Positions 7,738-15,306 of a DNA stretch of 16,665 nucleotides are shown here, one piece after another. The DNA lies in the NCBI GenBank assembly GCA_964504335.1, contig CAZDET010000090.1:1-16665 (forward strand). Reading direction: 5' to 3'. This DNA is from CAZDET01 sp964504335 (GTDB lineage Bacteria > Bacteroidota > Bacteroidia > Chitinophagales > Saprospiraceae). The first letter of the stretch is position 1. Every line of letters begins with the position of its first letter. The translations under genes were made by a program, and so were the position numbers. The notes under the pieces were generated by a model. The model made no database searches. It saw only the letters and a program-made list of their open reading frames with translations, and had not been told where the DNA came from.

Positions 7738-9693
7738 ATGAGCGACCAGTTAGTCTGGCACAAAGTACTCGACAATCCCGCCGACCTGCCGGAAGGCCGC
7801 GTTCAATCCGTTACTGCCGGCCACAAGACCTTTTGTCTGACCCACTACAAAGGCCAGTTTGCCTGCCTCGACAACAAGTGCCCCCACCAGGGCGGCCCCC
7901 TCGGCGAAGGCTCCATCGAAAACGGCCTCCTGCGCTGCCCCTGGCACGGATGGGACTTCGATCCCCTCACCGGTAAACCGCCTGGCGGCTACGACGACGG
8001 TGTGGCCACCTTCGAGGTCGATATTCGACCGGACGGCATCTACCTGGGCCTCCCCGCCGAACCCACCCATGAACCAACGATCTCCGATCAGATGGTCGAT
8101 ACCATGACCGACTGGGGCGTGGAAGTGGGCTTCGGAATGGTCGGACATTCTAACCTCGGCCTGGCCGATGCCCTGCGGCGCGCCGAAGCCGCCGGTAAGT
8201 TTCGCTTTTTCGGCATTCGCCACGAAGGGGCCGCCTCCTTCGCCGCCTCGGCCTACGGTAAGCTGACCGGGCGGCCTGCCGTCTGCTTTTCTATTGCAGG
8301 GCCGGGAGCAACGAATATGTTCACTGGTCTATGGGATGCCAAGGTCGATCGCGCCCCCATCCTCGCGCTCACCGGGCAGGTAGCCACACAGGTAGTAGGT
8401 ACCGGCAATTTTCAGGAAGTGGACCTGGTTCGGGCGTTCCAAACCGTGGCGGACTTCAACCACCGCGTCCAACGCGACAGCAAGCACCGCGAGTTGATGG
8501 CCCTGGCCATTAAGCATGCCCTGCTGAACCGGGACGTATCGCACCTAACGTTTCCCGACGAAATTCAGACCCTCCCCGCCTCGGAAACCAACCGTCCGAG
8601 CAAGATGGAAGGTCGCATCGCCGATCGGCGCATCACTCCGCCGGCAGAGCAGCTCGAGCAGGCTATGGAACTGATCGCCGGCGCCAAACGCCCCCTAATC
8701 GTGATGGGCCACGGCGCCCGCTTTCATCGGCAGGCCGTCCGGGAATTGGCGGAAGCCCTGCACTGCCCGGTAGTAACCACTTTTAAAGGCAAAGGGCTTA
8801 TCCCCGACAGCCATCCGCTGGCGGGTGGCGTGCTCGGCCGCAGCGGTACCCCCATTGCCAGTTGGTTTATGAACGAGTGCGACCTGATGCTGGTCTTTGG
8901 AGCTTCTTTTTCCAACCACACCGGTATCACTCCGAAAAAACCGACCATCCAGGTTGATTTCGACCCACTGGCGCTCGCCAAATTTCACGAAATCGACTGC
9001 ATGCTGATGGGCGAGATCTCCGTCACCGTCGAGCTGCTGAAGCAACGGATCGAGCAACAACCCGAAAAGCAGGATCAATCCGCCGAAGTAGCCGAGCGCT
9101 GGAAAATCTGGCGAGCGGAAAAAACCAAACGGCTTTCGGAAAACCGGGGCCAGGGACTCAGCAGTATCGCCCTGTTTGATGTGATGAACCGCCTCGTACC
9201 CGACGACGCCGTGCTCTGCGTGGATGTGGGCAACAATGCCTACTCCTTTGGCCGCTACTACGAAAGCAAAGCCCACAACGATTTCCTCATGTCTGGTTAT
9301 CTGGGTTCCATTGGCTTTGCCCTCCCCGCCGCCCTCGGTGCCTGGACAGCCGTGGGCGATCGGCGTAAAGTAGTGGCCGTAGCCGGCGACGGCGGCCTGG
9401 GCCAGTACCTCGCCGAATTCACCACGGCGGTGCGCTACCATATGAATATCACCCTCATCGTACTGAATAACAGCGAATTGGGGAAAATATCCAAAGAACA
9501 GCGCAGCGGCGAGTTCGACGTCTGGAAGACGGACCTGCACAACCCCAATTTCGCCGAGTTTGCGCAATCCTGTGGCGGCTACGGCATCCGCGTCACTGAA
9601 GCGGGTGCACCACTGGAAGCCGCTCTGCGCGAAGCACTGGCACTGGATGGTCCCGCACTCGTGGAATTAATAACCGATCCCAACTTGATCTAA
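7738..9693 (+). CDS. Rieske-thiamine diphosphate enzyme fusion (PoxB/ALS-like)
   Basis: The 651-residue protein starts with a Rieske [2Fe-2S] domain (residues 1 to about 105; C48-x-H50 and C67-x2-H70). From about 115 to the end it is a complete three-domain TPP enzyme of the pyruvate oxidase / acetolactate synthase group. It shows the catalytic glutamate E163 in the RHEGAASFAA helix, the GPG loop (188-190), a central Rossmann-like domain (about 300-440) and the TPP-Mg motif from G550-D-G552 to N577-N578. The usual chemistry is decarboxylation of a 2-oxo acid to a hydroxyalkyl-TPP. A Rieske centre attached to it suggests that the intermediate is oxidised by one-electron transfer rather than carboligated. 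Whether FAD is bound cannot be judged. No signal peptide is present. The stop is 3 bases before the next gene, implying tight co-expression with the small membrane proteins. The domain calls are firm; the substrate is unknown. Confidence 0.88.
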   Translation: MSDQLVWHKVLDNPADLPEGRVQSVTAGHKTFCLTHYKGQFACLDNKCPHQGGPLGEGSIENGLLRCPWHGWDFDPLTGKPPGGYDDGVATFEVDIRPDGIYLGLPAEPTHEPTISDQMVDTMTDWGVEVGFGMVGHSNLGLADALRRAEAAGKFRFFGIRHEGAASFAASAYGKLTGRPAVCFSIAGPGATNMFTGLWDAKVDRAPILALTGQVATQVVGTGNFQEVDLVRAFQTVADFNHRVQRDSKHRELMALAIKHALLNRDVSHLTFPDEIQTLPASETNRPSKMEGRIADRRITPPAEQLEQAMELIAGAKRPLIVMGHGARFHRQAVRELAEALHCPVVTTFKGKGLIPDSHPLAGGVLGRSGTPIASWFMNECDLMLVFGASFSNHTGITPKKPTIQVDFDPLALAKFHEIDCMLMGEISVTVELLKQRIEQQPEKQDQSAEVAERWKIWRAEKTKRLSENRGQGLSSIALFDVMNRLVPDDAVLCVDVGNNAYSFGRYYESKAHNDFLMSGYLGSIGFALPAALGAWTAVGDRRKVVAVAGDGGLGQYLAEFTTAVRYHMNITLIVLNNSELGKISKEQRSGEFDVWKTDLHNPNFAEFAQSCGGYGIRVTEAGAPLEAALREALALDGPALVELITDPNLI

Positions 9694-9696
9694 CCA

Positions 9697-9912
9697 ATGC
9701 TACTTGCCCAAATTTTCGTCTACGGCCTCTACGCCTACCTCGCCTTCGGATTGCTGTTCGGTCTCTGGTTCGTGTTCCTGCGCGCCCACCGCATCGACGA
9801 AGGCATGGAGGGCGCCTCCTGGCGGTTGCGCCTGTTGCTGCTACCCGGATCGGCCCTGCTCTGGCCCGCCTTAATCGGAAAGCCTGCGATCAAAAAACCA
9901 GAGGGTGATTAA
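9697..9912 (+). CDS. Small membrane protein, 71 residues
   Basis: Residues 4-27 form a strong membrane segment, followed by a charged stretch (RAHRIDEGMEGASWR) and a second hydrophobic segment (about 44-60) containing RLLLLPGSALLWP. The end is short and lysine-rich. Small proteins with an LLLPGxxxLWP-like second helix occur beside redox membrane genes in other bacteria, but that is recollection, not a search. It starts 3 bases after the TPP-enzyme stop, a spacing that strongly suggests co-translation. It may be a subunit or assembly factor of the membrane heme-Rieske protein two genes downstream. The function is not known. Confidence 0.75.
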   Translation: MLLAQIFVYGLYAYLAFGLLFGLWFVFLRAHRIDEGMEGASWRLRLLLLPGSALLWPALIGKPAIKKPEGD

Positions 9913-9940
9913 AGCACTAACAGACTAAAGTACTACCAAC

Positions 9941-10108
9941 ATGCATCCTCAACTCCGCCGAGGCCACCGCATCATCTGGTGGATTTTATTAATCCTGCTT
10001 CCACTGCTCTACCTGGGTAGTATCCGCGTACTGCCCCGATTGGTGAATGGCCCGGCCATCCAGCAGGAAATCGAGCAGCCTCCACCTTCAAAACTGAACG
10101 GCGAATGA
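9941..10108 (+). CDS. Tiny single-pass membrane protein, 55 residues
   Basis: The open frame from the ATG at 9941 to the TGA at 10106-10108 encodes 55 residues: a basic start (MHPQLRRGHR), one membrane segment (about residues 11-30, rich in Trp, Ile and Leu) and a polar, proline-containing tail. The positive-inside rule predicts a cytoplasmic N-terminus and a periplasmic tail. Its stop overlaps the next start as ATGA (10105-10108), which argues that it is translated and coupled to the ferric-reductase-like Rieske gene. It is short enough to be missed by ordinary gene callers. It is likely a subunit or assembly protein of that membrane protein; nothing more specific can be said. Confidence 0.7.
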   Translation: MHPQLRRGHRIIWWILLILLPLLYLGSIRVLPRLVNGPAIQQEIEQPPPSKLNGE

Positions 10109-11163
10109 GTGCGAAATACACAACCGTTATCTGGAACCGGCAAAAACGGCGCTACGATGGGGTGATCCTCGTCCTGGTAGTGCTATTCCTGGCCGTATTT
10201 ATCGGGTTGCAATTGAGTTTGTTTCCGGAAATCACGGGTGAAACCTTGATCATCCGGGCAACGGGTACCCTGGCGTTTTTACTGCTCCACCTGATTTTGG
10301 TAATCGGTCCGCTCGCCCGGATCAATCGTCGTTTTCTACCCCTCCTCTACAACCGGCGACACTTAGGGGTACTGACCTTCCTGATTGGAGCCGTCCACGG
10401 TGGGTTCAACGTGATACAATTCCACAGTCTAGGAAATACCGATCCGCTTCTGTCCGTATTTACGGCCAACCCGGCCTACGGTAGCCTGCTCAACTTTCCC
10501 TTTCAGATACTCGGGTTCTTTGCCCTTATGATTCTCTTCGTGATGGCGGCGACCAGCCACGACTTCTGGCTGAAAAACCTGGGGCCCCGAGCCTGGAAGC
10601 GCCTGCACATGGGCGTATACATTGCCTACACCTTGCTGGTGGCCCACGTCATGCTGGGGGTAATCCAATTGGAAAGCAGCGAATGGCTGGTCGGACTGGT
10701 CGGCGTCGGGCTCGTCTCCATTACCGGATTACACGTCTGGGCGGGCCAGATCAGCCGCACTCCGGAGCCTTCGAAGAAAGAACCACCCCTGCCCGAAGGA
10801 TTCTATCCAGTGGCACGAGTGGAAGACATCCCCGAAGACCGGGCGAAAATCCTGCTGATCAAGGGAGAAAATATCGCCGTTTTCAAGTACGATGGCAAAA
10901 TATCCGCCGTCAATAATATCTGCCGCCACCAGCACGGCCCCCTCGGGGAAGGTAAGATTGTAGACGGCTGCATTACCTGTCCCTGGCACGGCTACCAATA
11001 CTACCCGCACAATGGACAATCGCCGCCGCCCTTCACCGAAAAGATCGAAACTTACGACGTCCGCGTGATCGATGGTATGGTCTACGTCCATCCACAGCCC
11101 TATCCCGAAGGCACGGAACGGCCACCAGCTTCATTGCCCTCTTCTAATTCACTCCAAACGTAA
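10105..11163 (+). CDS. Ferric-reductase-like heme membrane protein with Rieske domain
   Basis: Residues 1 to about 215 form six membrane helices (about 18-38, 52-70, 87-107, 130-150, 168-188, 195-213) like the ferric reductase-like transmembrane (YedZ/MsrQ) family. Candidate heme-ligand histidines are H62, H98, H168 and H181; the H168/H181 spacing of 13 matches the pair in E. coli MsrQ as I recall it. Residues about 230-335 are a Rieske [2Fe-2S] domain with C273-x-H275 and C292-x2-H295 intact. Basic residues cluster at the N-terminus and in loops 2-3 (near R72-R85) and 4-5, which puts both termini and the Rieske domain in the cytoplasm. It could pass electrons between cytoplasmic partners, heme b and quinone. 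Its start overlaps the stop of the 55-residue gene, and it ends 9 bases before the Cys/His protein. The family is clear; the direction of electron flow is not. Confidence 0.87.
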   Translation: MSAKYTTVIWNRQKRRYDGVILVLVVLFLAVFIGLQLSLFPEITGETLIIRATGTLAFLLLHLILVIGPLARINRRFLPLLYNRRHLGVLTFLIGAVHGGFNVIQFHSLGNTDPLLSVFTANPAYGSLLNFPFQILGFFALMILFVMAATSHDFWLKNLGPRAWKRLHMGVYIAYTLLVAHVMLGVIQLESSEWLVGLVGVGLVSITGLHVWAGQISRTPEPSKKEPPLPEGFYPVARVEDIPEDRAKILLIKGENIAVFKYDGKISAVNNICRHQHGPLGEGKIVDGCITCPWHGYQYYPHNGQSPPPFTEKIETYDVRVIDGMVYVHPQPYPEGTERPPASLPSSNSLQT

Positions 11164-11172
11164 CGAAATTCA

Positions 11173-11988
11173 ATGGCCACTAAGGATGATTTTTATATAG
11201 GTTGGAAAAAGGAAGCCCCCTCCTCGTACCACCGAACAGTGCGCGCCTTCGTAATCGTAGCGACAGTACTGGTCGTGGCAGTGGCGGGAATCGCAGTCCT
11301 GGCCCAGCGGGGTTTTATTGCCTCCGTATTTGAATTTGGTCAGATCAGTACTATCGAAGGAACACTGGTGCGGCATCCCATTCCCTTGTTGCATATTCAG
11401 GAAGGAGATAGCGTGCGTACCATCCTCATGGTCGGTTTTGGAAAAATGGGTGCCGGCCCCACCATCGACGCCATTGAGGAGCGCATCGGCGAATCCCTGG
11501 CCGGCAAGGTAGTGCGGCTCCGCGGATCACGCATTTACTACAGCAATCGCGAACTGCTGGAACTCACCGAAGGAGCGGATTCCTTCGTAGAATTCGTGCC
11601 CGACCAGGCGCCGGTTACCGTGACTTCCGAAGCGGTGGGTGATGCGCAGTTTCTCGGTGAAATCTACGATGCCAAGTGCGCCTTTGGCGTGATGAAACCC
11701 GGCTACGGCAAACCCCACCGGTCGTGTGCCGTTCGCTGCGTATCCGGTGGCGTTCCACCGGTGCTGCGGGGCCTGGATGCTTCCGGCAACACCGTGTACA
11801 GCCTGGTAGTCGGCCTGGATGGCCTACCGGCCAACGAGCGGGTTTTACCCTACCTCGCCGATCAAATCCGCATTTGCGGCCGGCTGGAGCGGCAGGCCGA
11901 CTGGCTGGTGCTCTACACCGATCCTTCTGAAGATATCCTACGGCTGCAACCCCACTGGGTGGAAGGCGAAATTCCAATGTGCAACTAA
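11173..11988 (+). CDS. Membrane-anchored protein with Cys/His cluster, unknown function
   Basis: The 271-residue protein has a basic N-terminus (K12, K13, R21, R24), one membrane segment (about 25-45) and a large domain predicted to be periplasmic. The notable part is residues 163-198, where C169, H182, C185 and C189 sit in a glycine/proline-rich frame (DAKCAFGVMKPGYGK, then HRSCAVRC, then GGVPPVL). This looks like a metal, heme or cluster site, or a redox disulfide. C235 and C270 are further cysteines. The two flanking regions (about 60-135 and 200-255) are beta-rich with a GK-x-V-x-LRG pattern and may be OB-fold-like, but this is a guess. I do not recognise a named family. It lies directly after the heme-Rieske gene and is probably a partner on the opposite side of the membrane. 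The coding status is secure from the spacing and composition. Confidence 0.8.
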   Translation: MATKDDFYIGWKKEAPSSYHRTVRAFVIVATVLVVAVAGIAVLAQRGFIASVFEFGQISTIEGTLVRHPIPLLHIQEGDSVRTILMVGFGKMGAGPTIDAIEERIGESLAGKVVRLRGSRIYYSNRELLELTEGADSFVEFVPDQAPVTVTSEAVGDAQFLGEIYDAKCAFGVMKPGYGKPHRSCAVRCVSGGVPPVLRGLDASGNTVYSLVVGLDGLPANERVLPYLADQIRICGRLERQADWLVLYTDPSEDILRLQPHWVEGEIPMCN

Positions 11989-11999
11989 ACCACCCATCC

Positions 12000-13286
12000 A
12001 TGTTTGCCTCCTTCACCCTCATCCTCACGCTCTCGGCTCTTTTTACCTACATCAACCACAAGTTGATCAAGCTTCCCAGCACCATCGGGCAGATGCTGCT
12101 GGCGTTGCTGCTGGCCATGGCGCTTATTGGAATCGAACAACTGTCGGCCGGCACCTATTCCTACTTCTGCCAGGCGGTCCTCGACATCGACTTTAAATTT
12201 ATCCTTCTGGATGTCATGCTGAGTTTCCTCCTGTTTGCCGGGGCCCTGCACGTACCCATCAATGAGCTTCGCAAGCAAACGAATTCGGTCATCCTCTTTG
12301 CTACCCTGGGCGTGTTGATTTCCACGGCCATCGTCGGAGGCCTGCTGTACCTGGCCGCCCAACTGGTGGGGCTGGAGCTGCCGTTGATTTACGCACTGCT
12401 CTTCGGTGCCCTGATCTCTCCTACCGACCCGATTGCCGTACTAGCCATACTGAAGGAGGCCAAGGTGCAACAATCGATGGAATTGACCATCGAAGGCGAA
12501 TCGCTTTTCAACGATGGCATTGGAGTGGTCATCTTCACCGCTATTCTGAGTATTGCTACCGCTATGGAAGGCACCGAAGTGGGAGCGGAATCCATCCTGG
12601 AACTGCTGGCCGTGGAAGCCCTGGGCGGATTGGTCTACGGATTGGTCATCGGATGGCTGGGTTGGCAGCTCATTCGCAGCATCGACGACGATCCCCGCAT
12701 TTGCGTCCAACTCACCCTGGCCGTGGCAATGGGCGGCTACTCGCTAGCGATGATCCTGGGCGTCTCGGGGCCACTGGCCATGGTGGTGGCCGGACTCTAC
12801 ATCGGCAACCACGTGACGAGCGATCGCTTTGCCGAAGGAGCCCGTCAATTGATCTTTGATTTCTGGTACGTCATCGACGAAATCCTCAACGGCGTACTAT
12901 TTGTGCTAATCGGGCTGGTCATCTTTACACTCGACAACCAAACGACCTATTTTATCCTGGGTGGCCTGGCGATTTTGATCGTGCTGCTGGCGCGCTTTGC
13001 CTCCGTCTTCCTGCCCTACAGCCTATTGCACCGACGCGATAGCCATCTCCTGGGCAAGGTGGGCATCTTTACCTGGGGCGGCCTGCGAGGAGGGATTTCA
13101 GTGGCGCTGGCCCTATCTATTTCCGGCACCGGGGCCATCCCGGATTTGCTGTTGTTTATCACCTACGCGGTAGTCATATTTTCCATTTTAGTACAAGGAC
13201 TGACCTTGAAGTCGTTCGTGCGACGTGTACAACCACCACCCCGGACCACTGAACCCCAGGATCAGCCTTTAAGAATTATATCCTAA
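12000..13286 (+). CDS. Cation:proton antiporter, CPA1/NhaP type
   Basis: The 428-residue integral membrane protein has about 12 hydrophobic segments throughout. CPA1 hallmarks are the SPTDPIAV motif with D143 and the GESLFNDG motif with N171-D172, the ion-binding Asn-Asp pair of electroneutral Na+/H+ or K+/H+ exchangers. A WGGLRGGISVALAL stretch near the end is the conserved arginine-containing helix of the family. The long cytosolic tail of the eukaryotic NHE type is missing and the protein ends soon after the last helix. The ATG at 12000 was chosen over an in-frame GTG at 11979 that lies inside the preceding gene; the gap is then 11 bases. Being in an operon with a redox module, it may balance protons or sodium moved by that chain. 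The specific cation cannot be told. Confidence 0.9.
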   Translation: MFASFTLILTLSALFTYINHKLIKLPSTIGQMLLALLLAMALIGIEQLSAGTYSYFCQAVLDIDFKFILLDVMLSFLLFAGALHVPINELRKQTNSVILFATLGVLISTAIVGGLLYLAAQLVGLELPLIYALLFGALISPTDPIAVLAILKEAKVQQSMELTIEGESLFNDGIGVVIFTAILSIATAMEGTEVGAESILELLAVEALGGLVYGLVIGWLGWQLIRSIDDDPRICVQLTLAVAMGGYSLAMILGVSGPLAMVVAGLYIGNHVTSDRFAEGARQLIFDFWYVIDEILNGVLFVLIGLVIFTLDNQTTYFILGGLAILIVLLARFASVFLPYSLLHRRDSHLLGKVGIFTWGGLRGGISVALALSISGTGAIPDLLLFITYAVVIFSILVQGLTLKSFVRRVQPPPRTTEPQDQPLRIIS

Positions 13287-13291
13287 TACCG

Positions 13292-14386
13292 ATGAAGATT
13301 CCACCAAGCTGGAAAGAACGTTGGATTCGATTGACCCAGAAGGAGTTCTGGCCAATGTGGGCGCTGTATCTCCCCGTGTATTTTTACTGGCTCTACCTGT
13401 CGCTTAGGGCGCGTTCCTTCTTTTTCTTTTCCGCAGTCAATCCCACCATTCCGACCGGAGGCATGGTCAGCGAATCGAAGTTCGATATCCTGCAAATGAT
13501 CCCCGGGCGCTACCGGACCTTCAGCCTGTTTTTTGCGGCCGGCACGCCGGCCTACGAAGTGCTGTGCGCCATGCGGGCGGCGGGGCTTACCTTCCCGATT
13601 ATTCTCAAGCCAGACGTAGGCGAACGCGGAACGCTGGTAGAAAAGATCCAATCGGAGCAAGAACTCTACCACTACCTCGAACAGAATTCGCTGGATCTCC
13701 TGCTCCAACCCTACATCGATTACCCGGTCGAACTCGCCATTCTGTTTTACCGCCACCCGGCCGATGGGCAGGTACAAATATTCTCCATTTGCGAAAAGCA
13801 ATTTCTGGGCATTACGGGCGATGGCTGCGCCTCCATTGGCGCTTTGATCGATCGACAGGATCGGGCGGTTTTGCGGAAAAAATCCCTGCTCAAGCGCTTC
13901 GGCCATCGCTTGCACGAAGTACTTCCGACCGGCGTTCGGCTCGAATTGGAACCCATCGGTAATCACTGCCGGGGTACGGCCTTTCTGGATGCCCGCCACC
14001 TGCACGACGACCAATTACAGCGCGTTATCGAAAACATCGTGGAGGAACTGCCCGAGGTCTACTTCGGGCGCTTCGATCTGCGCTGTAGCTCTGTGGATGA
14101 CTTAAAAGCAGGTCGCAACATCGCCATTCTGGAGATGAACGGCGTTGGGGCGGAGCCGGCGCATATTTACGACCCCAAGGCGTCTTTGCTGAGCATTTAC
14201 CGCACACTACTCGAGCAATGGACCATCCTGTACCGTCTTGCCCGGTACAATCACGACCACCGGGGAATACCCTACATGTCGCTGCGGGAAACCCGATCGC
14301 GTTGGCGGCGTTTAATGCAGTACCGCGCGGGCTTGCAATCGTATCAACCCTTAGAAGCGACTGCTGCCGCTCCGAGTTTGTCTTAG
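13292..14386 (+). CDS. ATP-grasp enzyme, D-Ala-D-Ala-ligase-like
   Basis: The 364-residue protein has an aromatic, hydrophobic N-terminal segment (about 19-47) that may attach it to the membrane, followed by a conserved-looking NPTIPTGGMVSESK stretch. The ATP-grasp features are K106 in IILKPDVGERG (ATP-binding lysine), the LLLQPYIDYPVELAI strand region and E281-x-N283 in LEMNGVGAEP (Mg-binding Glu/Asn pair). ATP-grasp enzymes join a carboxylate to an amine or thiol through an acyl-phosphate. Relatives are often labelled D-alanine-D-alanine ligase, but a true Ddl role is unlikely because of the unusual N-terminus and the operon context. It begins 5 bases after the antiporter and is followed by an alpha/beta hydrolase and a LysE-type exporter, so a small amino-acid-derived product made, trimmed and exported is conceivable. 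The substrates are unknown. Confidence 0.75.
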   Translation: MKIPPSWKERWIRLTQKEFWPMWALYLPVYFYWLYLSLRARSFFFFSAVNPTIPTGGMVSESKFDILQMIPGRYRTFSLFFAAGTPAYEVLCAMRAAGLTFPIILKPDVGERGTLVEKIQSEQELYHYLEQNSLDLLLQPYIDYPVELAILFYRHPADGQVQIFSICEKQFLGITGDGCASIGALIDRQDRAVLRKKSLLKRFGHRLHEVLPTGVRLELEPIGNHCRGTAFLDARHLHDDQLQRVIENIVEELPEVYFGRFDLRCSSVDDLKAGRNIAILEMNGVGAEPAHIYDPKASLLSIYRTLLEQWTILYRLARYNHDHRGIPYMSLRETRSRWRRLMQYRAGLQSYQPLEATAAAPSLS

Positions 14387-14396
14387 TTTCCACGTT

Positions 14397-15293
14397 ATGC
14401 AGCAATCGAGTAACGCTAGGCCGTTTTGGCGCAAGAAGCGCTTCATGATCCCCGCCATTTTGCTGGTGGGGTGGTTGGCCTTCAAAGATCGGCCCTTTCA
14501 GTTGCTCTTTCCCTCCCCGTCGGAAATGGTGGCGGATTTGCAATCCAGCAATATCCCGCTGGAGATGGTCCACTACCAGGTCGGTTCGAAGCAAATGGGC
14601 TACGTGGCCGTCCGGCGCGATTCCAGTTTGCCCGTGCTGATCATGGTACACGGCACGCCCGGAGGTTCCGACAACTTCCTCCCTTTCCTCCGCCAGGAGG
14701 AGTTGGGCCGCCGCTTCCAACTCATCGCTCCCGACCGACCGGGATTCGGCATGTCGATGCCCGGCGAAGCCGTCCCTTCACTACAGGAGCAGGCGGCCTT
14801 GCTGGCTCCCATTCTACGTACCCATTCCGACCGCACCGTCCTGCTGGCCGGGCATTCGCTTGGCGGCCCGGTGATCGCCCGCATGGCCATCGATTATCCG
14901 GATTTGGTCGACGGGCTGCTATTGATCGCCCCTTCCGTCGACCCCGACCTCGAACCAGCCGTCTGGTGGCGGAAAATCATGGCCGCCCCGCCCTTTCGGT
15001 GGATGACGCCAACGGCCATCCGCGTAAGCAATGACGAGCTGATCCCCCTCGAACAAGAACTTCGGGAAATGCAACCGCTCTGGAAAGACATCACAGCACC
15101 CACCATCCACATGCACGGCACGAACGATATGCTCGTGCCCGTTGAAAATGTTGAATTTGTGCAAGCGCAATTTCCCGACACGGTCCCCCTGGCCATCGAC
15201 ACGGTAGCAGATGGAAGTCATTTTATTCTCTGGACGGAGGTGGAACGTGTGGCGGAGCAAATACGGTCGCTCTACGAATTATCCACTCAATGA
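14397..15293 (+). CDS. Membrane-anchored alpha/beta hydrolase
   Basis: The 298-residue protein has a basic N-terminus (RPFWRKKRF) and one hydrophobic segment (about 16-29), suggesting an uncleaved membrane anchor with the catalytic domain outside. The alpha/beta-hydrolase fold is shown by the oxyanion loop HGTPGG (85-90), the nucleophile elbow GHSLGG with S154, the acid D244 in GTNDMLVP and the base H275 in GSHFILW. The triad is complete. The segment APDRPGFGMS is also standard for the fold. It may be an esterase, lipase, peptidase or haloalkane-type hydrolase, and no substrate signature is visible. It starts 10 bases after the ATP-grasp stop and ends 13 bases before the exporter. Confidence 0.87.
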   Translation: MQQSSNARPFWRKKRFMIPAILLVGWLAFKDRPFQLLFPSPSEMVADLQSSNIPLEMVHYQVGSKQMGYVAVRRDSSLPVLIMVHGTPGGSDNFLPFLRQEELGRRFQLIAPDRPGFGMSMPGEAVPSLQEQAALLAPILRTHSDRTVLLAGHSLGGPVIARMAIDYPDLVDGLLLIAPSVDPDLEPAVWWRKIMAAPPFRWMTPTAIRVSNDELIPLEQELREMQPLWKDITAPTIHMHGTNDMLVPVENVEFVQAQFPDTVPLAIDTVADGSHFILWTEVERVAEQIRSLYELSTQ

Positions 15294-15306
15294 TTATTCA
15301 TTTCAA

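Noticed and set aside
8695..9567. 290-codon minus-strand open frame inside the TPP enzyme
   Set aside because: It is fully antisense to conserved TPP-enzyme sequence and shows no protein features of its own.
11979..11999. GTG start for the antiporter
   Set aside because: It lies inside the end of the preceding gene; the ATG at 12000 gives the normal hydrophobic N-terminus and an 11-base gap.
13283..14014. 243-codon minus-strand open frame over the ATP-grasp gene
   Set aside because: It is antisense to the ATP-grasp coding sequence and shows no family signature.
14025..14720. 231-codon minus-strand open frame across the ATP-grasp/hydrolase junction
   Set aside because: It overlaps two supported genes in antisense and its composition looks like a shadow.
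15211..15306. Upstream start for the LysE-family gene
   Set aside because: It would overlap the hydrolase by 83 bases and add a polar segment not expected before the first helix.
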